A DNA stretch of 64,000 nt from Clavibacter capsici (lineage in GTDB: Bacteria; Actinomycetota; Actinomycetes; Actinomycetales; Microbacteriaceae). Numbering within the stretch: the stretch's first letter is position 1; every line of letters begins with the position of its first letter. Positions 7,681 to 15,496 of the stretch are shown here, in pieces. The notes beneath the pieces were generated by a model. That model was not told where the DNA came from. It made no database searches and worked only from the letters and a program-made list of their open reading frames with translations. Location: NCBI RefSeq assembly GCF_001280205.1, contig NZ_CP012573.1, positions 2,852,001-2,916,000 on the forward strand, given 5' to 3'. The translations under genes and the position numbers were made by a program.

Positions 7681-8475
7681 TCAGCGAAAGTTCGCCGACT
7701 GCGTGCGCTGGTAACCCGCCAGGGTGATGCCGCCGAGCAGGACCGCCCACGCCGCGAGGATCACCAGCGGGAGGCTCATGACCGCGGCGTCCTGACGGGC
7801 AGCCGCGCTCGTGAGCGTGCTCCACGCGCCCGTCGGCAGCAGCACCGTGAGGGACTCCCACGGGGTGCCGCTCGTGTCGCCGCCCGTGAACAGGCCGCCC
7901 GCGAACGAGAGCGGCAGGTACACGAGGTTGGCGAGGCCGAGCGCGCCGCGGGCGGGGAACCAGTAGCCCATCGCGAGCCCGAGCAGCGCCATGGGCACGG
8001 CGCCGGCCAGCACGGCGAGCGCGACGGCGCCGAGGGTCACCGCGTCGGCCCGCACCCCGCCGGCGGTGATGCCGACGAGGGCGACGGGGATCACGAAGAC
8101 CACCCCGAACACGCACGCGACCGTGAGCTTGGCCGCCAGCCGGATCCACGCGGGCACCGGCGCCGTGAACAGCCACCGCTCCCACGGCGACTCGCGCGCG
8201 GATGCGACGCCCACGCCGAACTGGAACGTCACCGTCCCGAGCACCGAGAACAGCACGTAGCCGAGCAGGACGCCGAGCCGGGCGCTCGGCGACCCACCCT
8301 GCGGCAGCCCGACCACCGCGTAGATGAGCACGGGGTACGCGAGCAGCGGCAGCACGAAGGCGGGCATGCGGGCGTTCTGGGCGAGCTCGCTGACGACGTG
8401 GGCGCGGTAGATCGCCAGCCGACGACGGGCCGGGGATCGCGCGGGAGGGGCGGCGTGCAGGTCAGCGCTGGTCAT
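7681..8475 (-). CDS. ABC-2 type transporter permease of the TOMM cluster
   Basis: 264 aa with six predicted membrane helices. The last is WAVLLGGITLAGYQ. A proline/alanine-rich cytosolic start precedes the first helix (MPAFVLPLLAYPVLIYAVVG). It has the ABC-2 export topology of SagH/SagI-like or NodJ-like proteins. Its ATG lies 14 nt inside the end of the ATPase gene, so the two are coupled. Only one permease gene is present, so a homodimer is expected. Inferred role: export of the mature azole peptide encoded at the head of the operon, possibly with self-protection. Confidence 0.88.
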   Translation of the reverse strand: MTSADLHAAPPARSPARRRLAIYRAHVVSELAQNARMPAFVLPLLAYPVLIYAVVGLPQGGSPSARLGVLLGYVLFSVLGTVTFQFGVGVASARESPWERWLFTAPVPAWIRLAAKLTVACVFGVVFVIPVALVGITAGGVRADAVTLGAVALAVLAGAVPMALLGLAMGYWFPARGALGLANLVYLPLSFAGGLFTGGDTSGTPWESLTVLLPTGAWSTLTSAAARQDAAVMSLPLVILAAWAVLLGGITLAGYQRTQSANFR

Positions 8476-9427
8476 CGGCGGGGCTCCTCGGGTGCGGTGG
8501 GGCGGTCGGGTCGGGGAGGGCGGATCCCGCGCCGCCCGCGAGCACGCGCTCGACGATCTCGCCGAGGCCGGGCTCCGTGACGGTGAGCTCGGGCTCGGAG
8601 ACGCCGGCGAGCACCAGACCCGCGAGGGCGTCGGAGCGGTCGGTGTCGATGATCCAGCGCACCCGCTCGCCGGGGAGCGGCTCGGCGAGCTGCTCGGGCC
8701 GGGCGCCGCAGGGCAGGAACGGGCGGGCCTCGTGCGGGGTCGCGTGGAACGCGACGCGGCGGACGCCGGCCAGCCCGCGGAAGTCGGCCGCCGTCCAGTG
8801 GCCGACGACGCACCCGTGGTCGAGGCAGACGACGGTGTCGGCGAGCGCGGCGACCTCCTCCATGTCGTGGGACGCGAGGAGGACGGTGCGCCCGGAGTCG
8901 CGGACCGCGGCGATGGCGTCGCGCACCGCCGCGCGGCCCGGGATGTCGAGCGCGGCGGACGGCTCGTCGAGCACCACGACGGGCGTGCCCGCGCCGACCA
9001 CGCAGGCGAGCGCGACCCGGCGCCGCTCGCCGCCGCTGAGCCCGCCGGTCTGGCGCGACGCGAGGCGGTCGAGGTCGAAGCGGTCGACGGCGGCGGCCGG
9101 CGTGAGCGCGCCGGCGTGCGGCACCAGCGCGAGGGCCAGCACCTCGCGCACCGTGAGGTACTCGGGGAACGCGAGCGCCTGCGGCATCACCGCGACCAGC
9201 GCCGCCGTGGGGCCGCCCCGCCGCACGTCGTGGCCCAGCACGCGCGCCCGTCCGGCGTCGGGGCGGCGGGTCGCGGTGAGCACGTCGATGGCCGTGGTCT
9301 TGCCGGATCCGTTCGGCCCGAGCAGCGCGTGCACGAGCCCCGGCGCGAGCGAGAAGGACGCGGCGTCGAGGGCGCGCGTGCGCCCGAAGGTGCGGGTGAT
9401 CCCCTCGAGCTCCACCGCGTCAGTCAT
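8462..9427 (-). CDS. ABC transporter ATP-binding protein of the TOMM cluster
   Basis: 321 aa. Walker A GPNGSGKTTA near residue 40, Q-loop in AVMPQALAFPEYL, signature LSGGERRRV, Walker B VVVLDEPSAALD and H-loop in LLASHDMEEV. After about residue 210 a C-terminal extension (HATPHEARPFLPCG...) resembles the drug-exporter subgroup (CcmA/SagG-like). The start ATG at 9427 has GAGGAGG 7-8 nt upstream, and 8 nt of the gene overlap the dehydrogenase gene. An upstream in-frame start at 9460 lies inside that gene and is less likely. It energises export with the adjacent permease. Confidence 0.93.
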   Translation of the reverse strand: MTDAVELEGITRTFGRTRALDAASFSLAPGLVHALLGPNGSGKTTAIDVLTATRRPDAGRARVLGHDVRRGGPTAALVAVMPQALAFPEYLTVREVLALALVPHAGALTPAAAVDRFDLDRLASRQTGGLSGGERRRVALACVVGAGTPVVVLDEPSAALDIPGRAAVRDAIAAVRDSGRTVLLASHDMEEVAALADTVVCLDHGCVVGHWTAADFRGLAGVRRVAFHATPHEARPFLPCGARPEQLAEPLPGERVRWIIDTDRSDALAGLVLAGVSEPELTVTEPGLGEIVERVLAGGAGSALPDPTAPPHPRSPADDQR

Positions 9428-10382
9428 GCGACGCCTCCTCCTCGGCGAACCGGCGGGCACCCGGATCCGCCCCGCCGAACGAGATCGCGTAGAGGGACGA
9501 CTGCGTCACCCCGTCGAGCCCGAGCACCGCGTCGAGCTCGTGGTCGACGAAGCCGACCCAGCCGAGCACCGGCAGCCCCAGCGCGGTCGCGACGAGGAGC
9601 GCGTTCTGCCCCACGTGCCCCGCCTCGAGCAGGGTGAGCCGGTAGCCGCGCAGCCCGTACTTGCAGCGCGAGCGCTCGAAGCTGCCCGTGATGACCACCG
9701 TGACCGCCGCCGTCTCCGGGATCGGCGCCATGAGCGACGGCGCCGCCCGGCGGAAGCGCGCCAGCCGCGACGCCCGCTCGAGCCCGGACACGTCGACGAG
9801 CGTCTCCTCCAGCGGGTCGAGCTGGTGGATCCCCGGCTCGAGCCCCGTGACGGACCGTGCGACCACGTGCAGGTCGAGCGGGTACAGCCCGCCGCCCGAG
9901 GGCACGTACCGCCCCGGCGTGCCGTCGCCGCGCGGGCCGTACGCGAGGCGCAGCACCGTCGCGAGCTCGGCCAGGTCGACCGGACGCCCGAGCGTGCGCG
10001 GCTCCGCCGACCGGCGCGCGGCCAGCGTCGCGCCCAGCTCGTGCCGCAGCGGCAGCGCGCGCGGCAGGGGCGTCGCCGGGAGCAGCCGCGGCGCGGAGGT
10101 GGCGCCTCCCGGCCCGGCGTCCGCCTTGCCCTGCGCCTCCTGCGCCATCTGGTGCGCGTACCGCACGTCGGTCCAGCCGGGGTGGGTGATGCGCGTGATC
10201 TTCGACGCCTCGTGGAAGTCCTCCGCGGGGTCGCCCGCCGGGCGGTCCACCGCGCCTCCGACGCTGTAGATGGGGCCGACGCTGCCGAGGGAGCGCGCGG
10301 GCGCGGCACGATCCGCGGGCGCGGACGGGTCGCGCTGCCCGCCCACCCGGTCGGCGGCGGCGTCGGTCTCGATGGTGCTCAT
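9420..10382 (-). CDS. SagB-type FMN-dependent azoline dehydrogenase
   Basis: 320 aa nitroreductase-fold protein. The SagB N-terminal marker FHEASKI is at about residue 56. The conserved catalytic Lys-Tyr pair (McbC K/Y) is visible in CKYGLRGYR. FMN-binding positions appear in RRSAEPRTLGRPV and in AGHVGQNALLVATALGL. It oxidises thiazolines/oxazolines made by the YcaO enzyme to aromatic thiazoles/oxazoles using FMN. Start ATG at 10382 with a perfect AGGAGG 6 nt upstream. It lies 46 nt after ycaO, the largest intra-operon gap except at the precursor. The Ala/Asp-rich first 35 residues are an unremarkable extension. Confidence 0.93.
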   Translation of the reverse strand: MSTIETDAAADRVGGQRDPSAPADRAAPARSLGSVGPIYSVGGAVDRPAGDPAEDFHEASKITRITHPGWTDVRYAHQMAQEAQGKADAGPGGATSAPRLLPATPLPRALPLRHELGATLAARRSAEPRTLGRPVDLAELATVLRLAYGPRGDGTPGRYVPSGGGLYPLDLHVVARSVTGLEPGIHQLDPLEETLVDVSGLERASRLARFRRAAPSLMAPIPETAAVTVVITGSFERSRCKYGLRGYRLTLLEAGHVGQNALLVATALGLPVLGWVGFVDHELDAVLGLDGVTQSSLYAISFGGADPGARRFAEEEASHD

Positions 10383-10428
10383 GGGATCCTCCTGGTGCGG
10401 CGGGCGGGGGGACGGGCGGTGCCGGCCG

Positions 10429-11691
10429 TCACGGGAACGGGTGCGGGGTGGGGACGAGGTCCTCCGGCCCGGCGAGCGCGGGCCCGTCGCGCCAGAGCCG
10501 GTACAGGCGCGGGTGCCCGAGGAACCGCGCGGCGTGCACCACGTCGAGCGCCACGAGGTCCGGGCTCAGCGCGCGCACCACGTGGAAGCCGGCGGCGCGC
10601 ACCTCGGGCGCGGTGATGTCGGCGAGCAGCACGTCGATCCCCTCGCGGTCGAGCCCCTGGACCACCTCCCCCCAGCTGGCCGGGCCGCCGACGGCCGCGA
10701 CCCGCTCGTCCGAGGCGTCGAGCGCAGCCGTGAGCGGGCGCGCCGACGGGCGGCAGTGCAGCCGGATGTGGTCCTCGAACTCGACCACGTCCGCCGGCTC
10801 GATCATCGGCTCGGCCAGCAGCCGCAGGCACCAGTTGTGCGTGTGCAGCGCCTCGCGGACCGCGTTGAGGACGGCCCGGTCGAGCCGGAAGTCGGCCGCG
10901 CAGCCGACCGCGACCCCGATCCGGTCGCTCCGCATGACCGCGAGCAGCACGGGCACGTCGGCCGCGGCGTCGAGCACGCGCACGGTGAACGACGCCTCGT
11001 ACCGGCCGCACAGCTCCTCCAGGCGCTCGAGCTCGCGGAGGGTCGCGGCGGTCAGCCGCGGGCTGGCGCGCCAGTCGAAGGCCGGGGGCGTGGATCCGCG
11101 GAGCCACGCGCGCTGGAACGCGTCCCGCTCGATGAGCTCGAGCACCGCGCGCCCGGCGGCGAACCCGAAGTGCGGCCCCGCCGCGACCCCCGACGAGGTC
11201 GCCGGCTCCACGTGCGGCTCGCGGTGCCCGTCCGCCCGATGCGGGTCGTCGAACACCACCATCTGCGCGGGCACGTGCACCGCCTCGCCCCGGTGCAGCG
11301 AGCGGGCCGGCATCCACGTGAGGAGGTCGCCCTGCCGGGCGCGCTCGTAGTGGAAGGACGGATCGTCGAGCTGCGTCGGGTGGAAGCGCTGGAAGGCCTC
11401 CGGCGCCACCTGGCGGACGTCGGCACCGAGGGGTGCGCGGAAGCCGCCGGGCGCGCCCGCCAGGGACATGCGCTCGACCGCCTCGCCGATGCAGGAGCGG
11501 CGGGCCTCCATCCGCGAGCCGCCCGGCCCCATGCTGAAGCGCTCGGAGTCCGTGCCGGTGAGGAACCCCGTGTCCGCCGAGCGCCCCGAGTAGAGCGCGT
11601 CCGGGATGGCGTCGGGCGTGAACGCCATGGGGTGCGCGTGCTCCACGAGCCCCGTGTACGGGCTGACGACGCCCGGGCCGCCGCGGCTCAC
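10429..11691 (-). CDS. YcaO-domain azoline-forming cyclodehydratase (SagD-like)
   Basis: 420 aa. ATP-binding acidic clusters of YcaO are visible: CIGEAVERMS near residue 70 and AVLELIERDAFQRAW (ELIERD), followed by AVREALHTHNW with the conserved Glu. The C-terminus ends VPTPHPFP, which contains the PxPxP tail of azoline-forming YcaO enzymes; that tail reaches the active site in BalhD-type proteins. Role: ATP-driven phosphorylation of the backbone amide oxygen and cyclisation of Cys/Ser/Thr of the precursor. The start GTG at 11691 overlaps the E1-like gene stop by 4 nt (GTGA), so the two subunits are coupled. Confidence 0.95.
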   Translation of the reverse strand: MSRGGPGVVSPYTGLVEHAHPMAFTPDAIPDALYSGRSADTGFLTGTDSERFSMGPGGSRMEARRSCIGEAVERMSLAGAPGGFRAPLGADVRQVAPEAFQRFHPTQLDDPSFHYERARQGDLLTWMPARSLHRGEAVHVPAQMVVFDDPHRADGHREPHVEPATSSGVAAGPHFGFAAGRAVLELIERDAFQRAWLRGSTPPAFDWRASPRLTAATLRELERLEELCGRYEASFTVRVLDAAADVPVLLAVMRSDRIGVAVGCAADFRLDRAVLNAVREALHTHNWCLRLLAEPMIEPADVVEFEDHIRLHCRPSARPLTAALDASDERVAAVGGPASWGEVVQGLDREGIDVLLADITAPEVRAAGFHVVRALSPDLVALDVVHAARFLGHPRLYRLWRDGPALAGPEDLVPTPHPFP

Positions 11692-12602
11692 GCGCGCCAC
11701 GGCGAGACGATGCCCGCGTAGGGGCGGGGGCCGCACGTGCCGCAGCGGGCGACGCGGTACACGGCGTGCGCCTCCGCCTCCATCACCTTGGGCTCGACCA
11801 CGAGCACCGTGCTGGCGACGAGCCAGTCGTGGGCGTGGATCCACCGGGCGGCGTAGCGGGCGGCGAACCCGGCGGCGATGGCGTCGAGGCTGGGGTCGCG
11901 CGGCACGACGGCGACCGCGTCGGCCGCCGCGGCGTGATCCGCGGCGAACGGCGTGGTCGACGCCCAGCGCAGCGCGACGCACTCGAGGCACGGCCCCTCC
12001 CCGGGCACGACCACCGGCCCGACGAGCTGGAACCGGCCGTCGAACGGGTGCACGGGGAGCCACGCGCGCCCGGCGGCGTGCATGCGCGCGCCGACGTCGC
12101 GGAGGACGGACCGGGATCCGGCCGCGATGACGAGGTCGGCGTCGGCCTCGTCGCCGAGCTCCGCCGAGGGCAGCGCCTCCGCGAGGCCCGTGAGGAGCGA
12201 CGGGATCATGTCGCCCACGAGCGCGACCCGGGCGGGCGTCGCGGGATCGACGACGGGCCCGAGCCCGGTGCGGTCGCCGCCGTTGCGGCGCGCCTCGTCG
12301 AGGACGTGCGCGAGCTCGTCGGGCACGGATCCCGCGGAGCCGTCGGTCGGCGCGCCGACCACGACGTCGCGCAGCACGAGCTCATCGACCAGGCGCGCGA
12401 CGGCGTCGGCATGCGAGGGGAAGGCCCGCTCGAGGTCGGCGCGGGTGAAGGGACGGGAGAGGAGCTGCGACACCGCGGTGACGGCGTCGCCCGAGGGCAG
12501 CTGCAGGGAGACCAGCTCGCGACCCCCGAGGAGGTGGAGGGTGTCCTCCACCTCCCCGAGGGCGTAGCGGGGACTCACCGAGTACGTGGTCGACGGGTCC
12601 AT
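11688..12602 (-). CDS. E1-like TOMM leader-peptide-binding protein (ocin-ThiF/SagC-like)
   Basis: 304 aa. The N-terminal 80 residues form the winged-helix-like peptide-clasp (RiPP recognition element) found in cyclodehydratase C proteins (TIGR03882-type). A ThiF/E1-like Rossmann region follows (ARVALVGDMIPSLL). Two zinc-type pairs are visible, CLEC near residue 205 and CGTCG near residue 288; these make the structural Zn site of the family. Role: capture of the leader and activation of the YcaO partner. Start ATG at 12602 is 10 nt after the precursor stop; no strong ribosome site is visible, so coupling to the precursor is likely. Confidence 0.92.
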   Translation of the reverse strand: MDPSTTYSVSPRYALGEVEDTLHLLGGRELVSLQLPSGDAVTAVSQLLSRPFTRADLERAFPSHADAVARLVDELVLRDVVVGAPTDGSAGSVPDELAHVLDEARRNGGDRTGLGPVVDPATPARVALVGDMIPSLLTGLAEALPSAELGDEADADLVIAAGSRSVLRDVGARMHAAGRAWLPVHPFDGRFQLVGPVVVPGEGPCLECVALRWASTTPFAADHAAAADAVAVVPRDPSLDAIAAGFAARYAARWIHAHDWLVASTVLVVEPKVMEAEAHAVYRVARCGTCGPRPYAGIVSPWRA

Positions 12603-12612
12603 GCGCGGGCGA

Positions 12613-12834
12613 TCAGCGAGGCTGCTGCCGGCCGCCGCCGCTCGACGAGCACGTCGTGCTGCAGCACAGGGTGACGTCGCCCATCACGAGCTCCTCCTCC
12701 GCGCCGCGGTGCGTGATGGTGAAGCCGAAGGCCTCCGCCAGCAGCGCGTCGGACGCGTCGTCGGCTCCGGGCGCGGACCCGGGTGCGGTGGTGGTCGACG
12801 GAGCCTGGGCCGCCGTCTCCATGAGCAGTGACAT
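12613..12834 (-). CDS. Precursor peptide of a TOMM/LAP natural product
   Basis: 73 aa. A 56-residue acidic, Ala-rich leader (DDASDALLAEAFGF, then AEEELVMGDVTL) precedes a core of 17 residues, CCSTTCSSSGGGRQQPR. The first nine core positions are all Cys, Ser or Thr, that is, all can be heterocyclised. A Gly-Gly-Gly hinge and a hydrophilic basic tail follow, as in streptolysin S-like cytolysins. ATG at 12834 has AGAGGAAGG 6-8 nt upstream. It heads an operon of cyclodehydratase, dehydrogenase and exporter genes, which makes the assignment firm. Where the leader is cut is unclear; no protease gene is in the cluster. Confidence 0.93.
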   Translation of the reverse strand: MSLLMETAAQAPSTTTAPGSAPGADDASDALLAEAFGFTITHRGAEEELVMGDVTLCCSTTCSSSGGGRQQPR

Positions 12835-12995
12835 TGCCGTTCCTTCCTCTCAGGTGGGTGGGACGACGCCTTTCTAGTACGATCCTCCGTGCCCTGGGCG
12901 GATACGATATGCCTGTTGACAAGCGGCTCCCGGGGCAGCATGATCCGCCCGCGTCGCGGCGTCCCGCGTCGGATCCGGCGCGTACCCTGGAGCCC
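12835..12995. promoter_or_regulatory. Divergent intergenic region between TOMM operon and YqaJ gene
   Basis: 161 bp, AT-richer than its surroundings. The motif TACGAT occurs at 12878-12883 and again at 12903-12908 (25 bp apart). TTGACA at 12915-12920 and TTGTCAA on the other strand overlap, so either could be a -35 element. The leader for the precursor carries GAGAGGAAGG. The plus-strand gene has its own TACCCT at 12982-12987. Confidence 0.45.
12982..12987 (+). promoter_or_regulatory. -10 hexamer TACCCT of the YqaJ-like gene
   Basis: It ends 8 nt before the GTG at 12996, the leaderless arrangement seen repeatedly in this window. Confidence 0.4.
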
Positions 12996-13670
12996 GTGAC
13001 GGACGAGATGCTGGCCTTCCCCTGGGAGGACGACCTCGCCCCCGCGGCCCCCGCGCCGCCTCCTCCCCCGCCGCACCTGACGCGGATCGTCGCCCACTCG
13101 TCGGACCGGGTCGCCTGGCTCCGCGCGCGGAGCTTCGGGATCACCGCCACCGACGTCGCGCGCCTCGCGACCGACGCCTCGCTGCAGGCCGTCGCCATCG
13201 AGAAGCTCCACGGATCCGGCTTCGGCGGCAACCGCTACACCGACCACGGGCGGGAGCGGGAGCCCGAGATCGCGCGCTGGGTCGAGGCCGAGCACGGCAT
13301 CGTCCCGAGCGCGCACCTGTTCCACGCGGAGGGCCAGCGCCGCCACCTCGCGACCCCCGACGGCGTGGGCCTCCGCGCCGACGGCCGGCTCGAGCTCGCC
13401 GAGATCAAGACCACCGCGAAGCCCTGGCGGAGCATCCCGCGCAACTACCTGCGGCAGATCTGGTGGCAGCAGTACGTGCTGGGCGCCGAGCGCTCGCTCA
13501 TCGTGTGGGAGCAGCACGTCGACTTCGTGCCGGTGCACGACATCCCGAAGTGGAAGTGGATCGACCGCGACGAGGCCGAGATCGCGGCGCTCGTGGCGCG
13601 CGCGAACGACCTCATCGCGCTGATCGTGCGCATGGCCAACGCGCCGGCGGGAGCCCGCGGGCTGGCCTGA
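12996..13670 (+). CDS. YqaJ-like viral recombinase-family nuclease, chromosomal
   Basis: 224 aa from GTG at 12996. A Pro-rich N-terminus (residues 10-30) precedes a lambda-exonuclease-type fold: RARSFGITATDVARLA at about residue 45, EREPEIARWVEAEHG (first acidic site) and an Asp...ExK core, TPDGVGL with LAEIKTTAKPW. Residues IWWQQYVLGAERSLIVWEQH follow, typical of YqaJ. It is probably a Mg-dependent DNA exonuclease. TACCCT ends 8 nt before the GTG (leaderless). An earlier in-frame ATG at 12909 is possible but lies in promoter-like DNA. No recombinase, integrase or other phage gene is nearby. It is divergent from the TOMM operon. Confidence 0.85.
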   Translation: MTDEMLAFPWEDDLAPAAPAPPPPPPHLTRIVAHSSDRVAWLRARSFGITATDVARLATDASLQAVAIEKLHGSGFGGNRYTDHGREREPEIARWVEAEHGIVPSAHLFHAEGQRRHLATPDGVGLRADGRLELAEIKTTAKPWRSIPRNYLRQIWWQQYVLGAERSLIVWEQHVDFVPVHDIPKWKWIDRDEAEIAALVARANDLIALIVRMANAPAGARGLA

Positions 13671-13697
13671 GCCGCGGACGCGCCGGCCCCGCCGTCC

Positions 13698-14279
13698 TCA
13701 GCGGACGTGCCCGATCCGCAGCCGCATCCGCTCCGCCGCGCGCCGCCACGGCCCCGTCGGATCCGGCCCGATCCGCACGCCCGCCACCAGCGCGACCGCC
13801 TCCACCACCTGCGCGTGCGTCAGCCCGTCCGTGTCCACGTGGTCGGCGAACCGCGGCCCCTGCAGCGCGGCGGTCCGCGGGAGCTGCGCGGCCGCCCAGC
13901 CGTCCGGCCCCTCGAGCCGCGTGCGCAGGCGCCGGAGCACCGTCGCCTCGGACGCGAGGAGCGTCACGTGCCGCACGTCGTGCCCCGCCTCGCGGAGCGC
14001 GCCGAGGATCCGCGCGTGCCGCCCCTCGTCCACGAGCGCCATCGGCACGATCACGTCGCCCGGGTGCCGCGCGAGGAGGTCGAGCAGGATCCCCGTCACG
14101 GTCGGCTCCCACCACGGCGTGTCCTGGAAGTCCCCGCGGAGCGCGCGCGGCTGCATCCGGTGGATCCCGAAGCCCACCTCCTCCGGGTCCGCCACGACCG
14201 ATCCCGGCAGTCGCCGCCGGAGCGACGCGGCGGCCTGGGTCTTGCCGACGCCGAAGGTCCCGTTGAGACAGATGAGCAC
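13698..14279 (-). CDS. P-loop NTPase/kinase-like protein
   Basis: 193 aa from the GTG at 14279. Walker A GTFGVGKTQAAASL is at residues 8-21, right at the N-terminus, with lid-type residues in VLRRLRTRLEG. The layout (short P-loop kinase with DPEEVGFGI and VIVPMALVDEGRH) resembles the AAA_33/tunicamycin-resistance-like or zeta-like small kinases of actinobacteria. Substrate unknown. An earlier ATG at 14333 would add 18 residues of low conservation; the shorter start is preferred because the P-loop begins immediately and CAGGCT lies a few nt upstream. It is convergent with the YqaJ gene, 27 nt apart. Confidence 0.75.
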   Translation of the reverse strand: MLICLNGTFGVGKTQAAASLRRRLPGSVVADPEEVGFGIHRMQPRALRGDFQDTPWWEPTVTGILLDLLARHPGDVIVPMALVDEGRHARILGALREAGHDVRHVTLLASEATVLRRLRTRLEGPDGWAAAQLPRTAALQGPRFADHVDTDGLTHAQVVEAVALVAGVRIGPDPTGPWRRAAERMRLRIGHVR

Positions 14280-14428
14280 CCGCGAGCCTGCCAGCCGCGG
14301 GCCCCCGCCGCATTCTTCTCGCCCGGGGAACACCGCGGAAACACGCCCGACTCACACGCCGACTTCACTGGAGGAGCGGGGGCGCGAGGGGATCCACCAC
14401 GCCGCCGCGTCCGAGGAGGGGTCGCACG

Positions 14429-15481
14429 ATGAGCCAGGTCATCCAGTCCAGAGCCGGCGTCGCCGCCCAGGCCCAGCGGGATCGGGCGGCCGCGGCCGTC
14501 GCGCTCGCGCCGCACGGCGCGACCATGCGCGCGGTCGTGGTCACGGAGACGGGCGGGCCGGAGGTGCTGCACGTGGCGGACGTGCCGGTGCCGCACCGCC
14601 AGGACTCGGAGGTGCTCGTGAAGGTCGTCGCGGCGGGCGTCAACCCCATCGACCTGCGGCTCCGCGCAGGCGAGCCCGGCGGGCCGACGCTCGGCAGCCT
14701 GCCCGCGGTGCTCGGCCGCGACTTCAGCGGCGTCGTCGTCGAGTCGCCCTACGAGGACCACGCGCTGCATCCGGGCGACGAGGTGTTCGGCCTCGCGATG
14801 GTGCCGCGGATGCCCGGCAGCTACGCCCCCTACATCGCCGTCCCCAGCGTCAGCCTCGCCCGGAAGCCCGCCCGGCTCTCGCACGTCGAGGCCGCGGCGA
14901 CGCCCGTGAGCGCCCTCACCGCGTGGGGCATGGTGGTCGACATCGGCCGGGCGCACGAGGGCCAGGTCGTGCTGGTGCACGCGGCCGCCGGCGGCGTCGG
15001 CCACTTCGCGGTCCAGTTCGCGCGGCACTTCGGCGCCCGCGTGATCGCGACCGGCTCGCCCCGCAACGTCGACTGGCTGGCGGAGCTCGGCGCCGACGAG
15101 GTCATCGACCGCACGCAGGGGCGCTTCGAGGACGTGCTCGCCGACGTCGACGTGGTGATCGACCTGGTCGGCAACTGCACCGACGACACCGGCACCCGCT
15201 CCCTGAGGGTGCTCCGGCCGGGCGGTCTGCTGGTGAGCTCGCCCACGCGCGGCTGGCCGACGCTCGTGCAGGACGCCGCCGCCGTGGGCGTGCGCGCCAC
15301 GCACTACGAGGTCGCGCCCGAGGGCCAGACGCTCTCCGTCATCTCCCGGCTGCTCGAGTCGGGGGACATCCGGGTCTACGTCGACGAGGTGTTCGACCTG
15401 GAGGACGCGGCCGAGGCGCACCGCCACATGGAGAGCGGCCACGCCCGCGGCAAGGTCGTGCTCAACGTCGCGCGGGGCTGA
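14429..15481 (+). CDS. Zinc-independent NADPH:quinone reductase-like medium-chain dehydrogenase
   Basis: 350 aa MDR-family protein of the QOR type. GroES-like half with GVNPIDLRLRAGEPG and LGRDFSGVV; the catalytic zinc Cys/His of alcohol dehydrogenases are absent. Rossmann half with nucleotide loop HAAAGGVGHFAVQFA near residue 190 and QTLSVISRLLESGDIRV at the end. It probably reduces quinones or enones with NADPH. Start ATG at 14429 has GAGGAGGGG about 9 nt upstream, which supports an N-terminal extension of about 30 residues; the usual family start would be the ATG in ATMRAVVV. Confidence 0.88.
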   Translation: MSQVIQSRAGVAAQAQRDRAAAAVALAPHGATMRAVVVTETGGPEVLHVADVPVPHRQDSEVLVKVVAAGVNPIDLRLRAGEPGGPTLGSLPAVLGRDFSGVVVESPYEDHALHPGDEVFGLAMVPRMPGSYAPYIAVPSVSLARKPARLSHVEAAATPVSALTAWGMVVDIGRAHEGQVVLVHAAAGGVGHFAVQFARHFGARVIATGSPRNVDWLAELGADEVIDRTQGRFEDVLADVDVVIDLVGNCTDDTGTRSLRVLRPGGLLVSSPTRGWPTLVQDAAAVGVRATHYEVAPEGQTLSVISRLLESGDIRVYVDEVFDLEDAAEAHRHMESGHARGKVVLNVARG

Positions 15482-15496
15482 GCCGCGGGCGGACGA

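Noticed and set aside
12613..12834. Plantazolicin-type precursor
   Set aside because: The core lacks the Arg-Cys-Thr-Cys-Thr start and the Ile-Ile segment, and the operon has no N-methyltransferase; it fits the streptolysin S-like group instead.
12996..13670. Prophage remnant or integrated element
   Set aside because: YqaJ is the only phage-like gene; no integrase, capsid, terminase, attachment repeats or base-composition break was seen.
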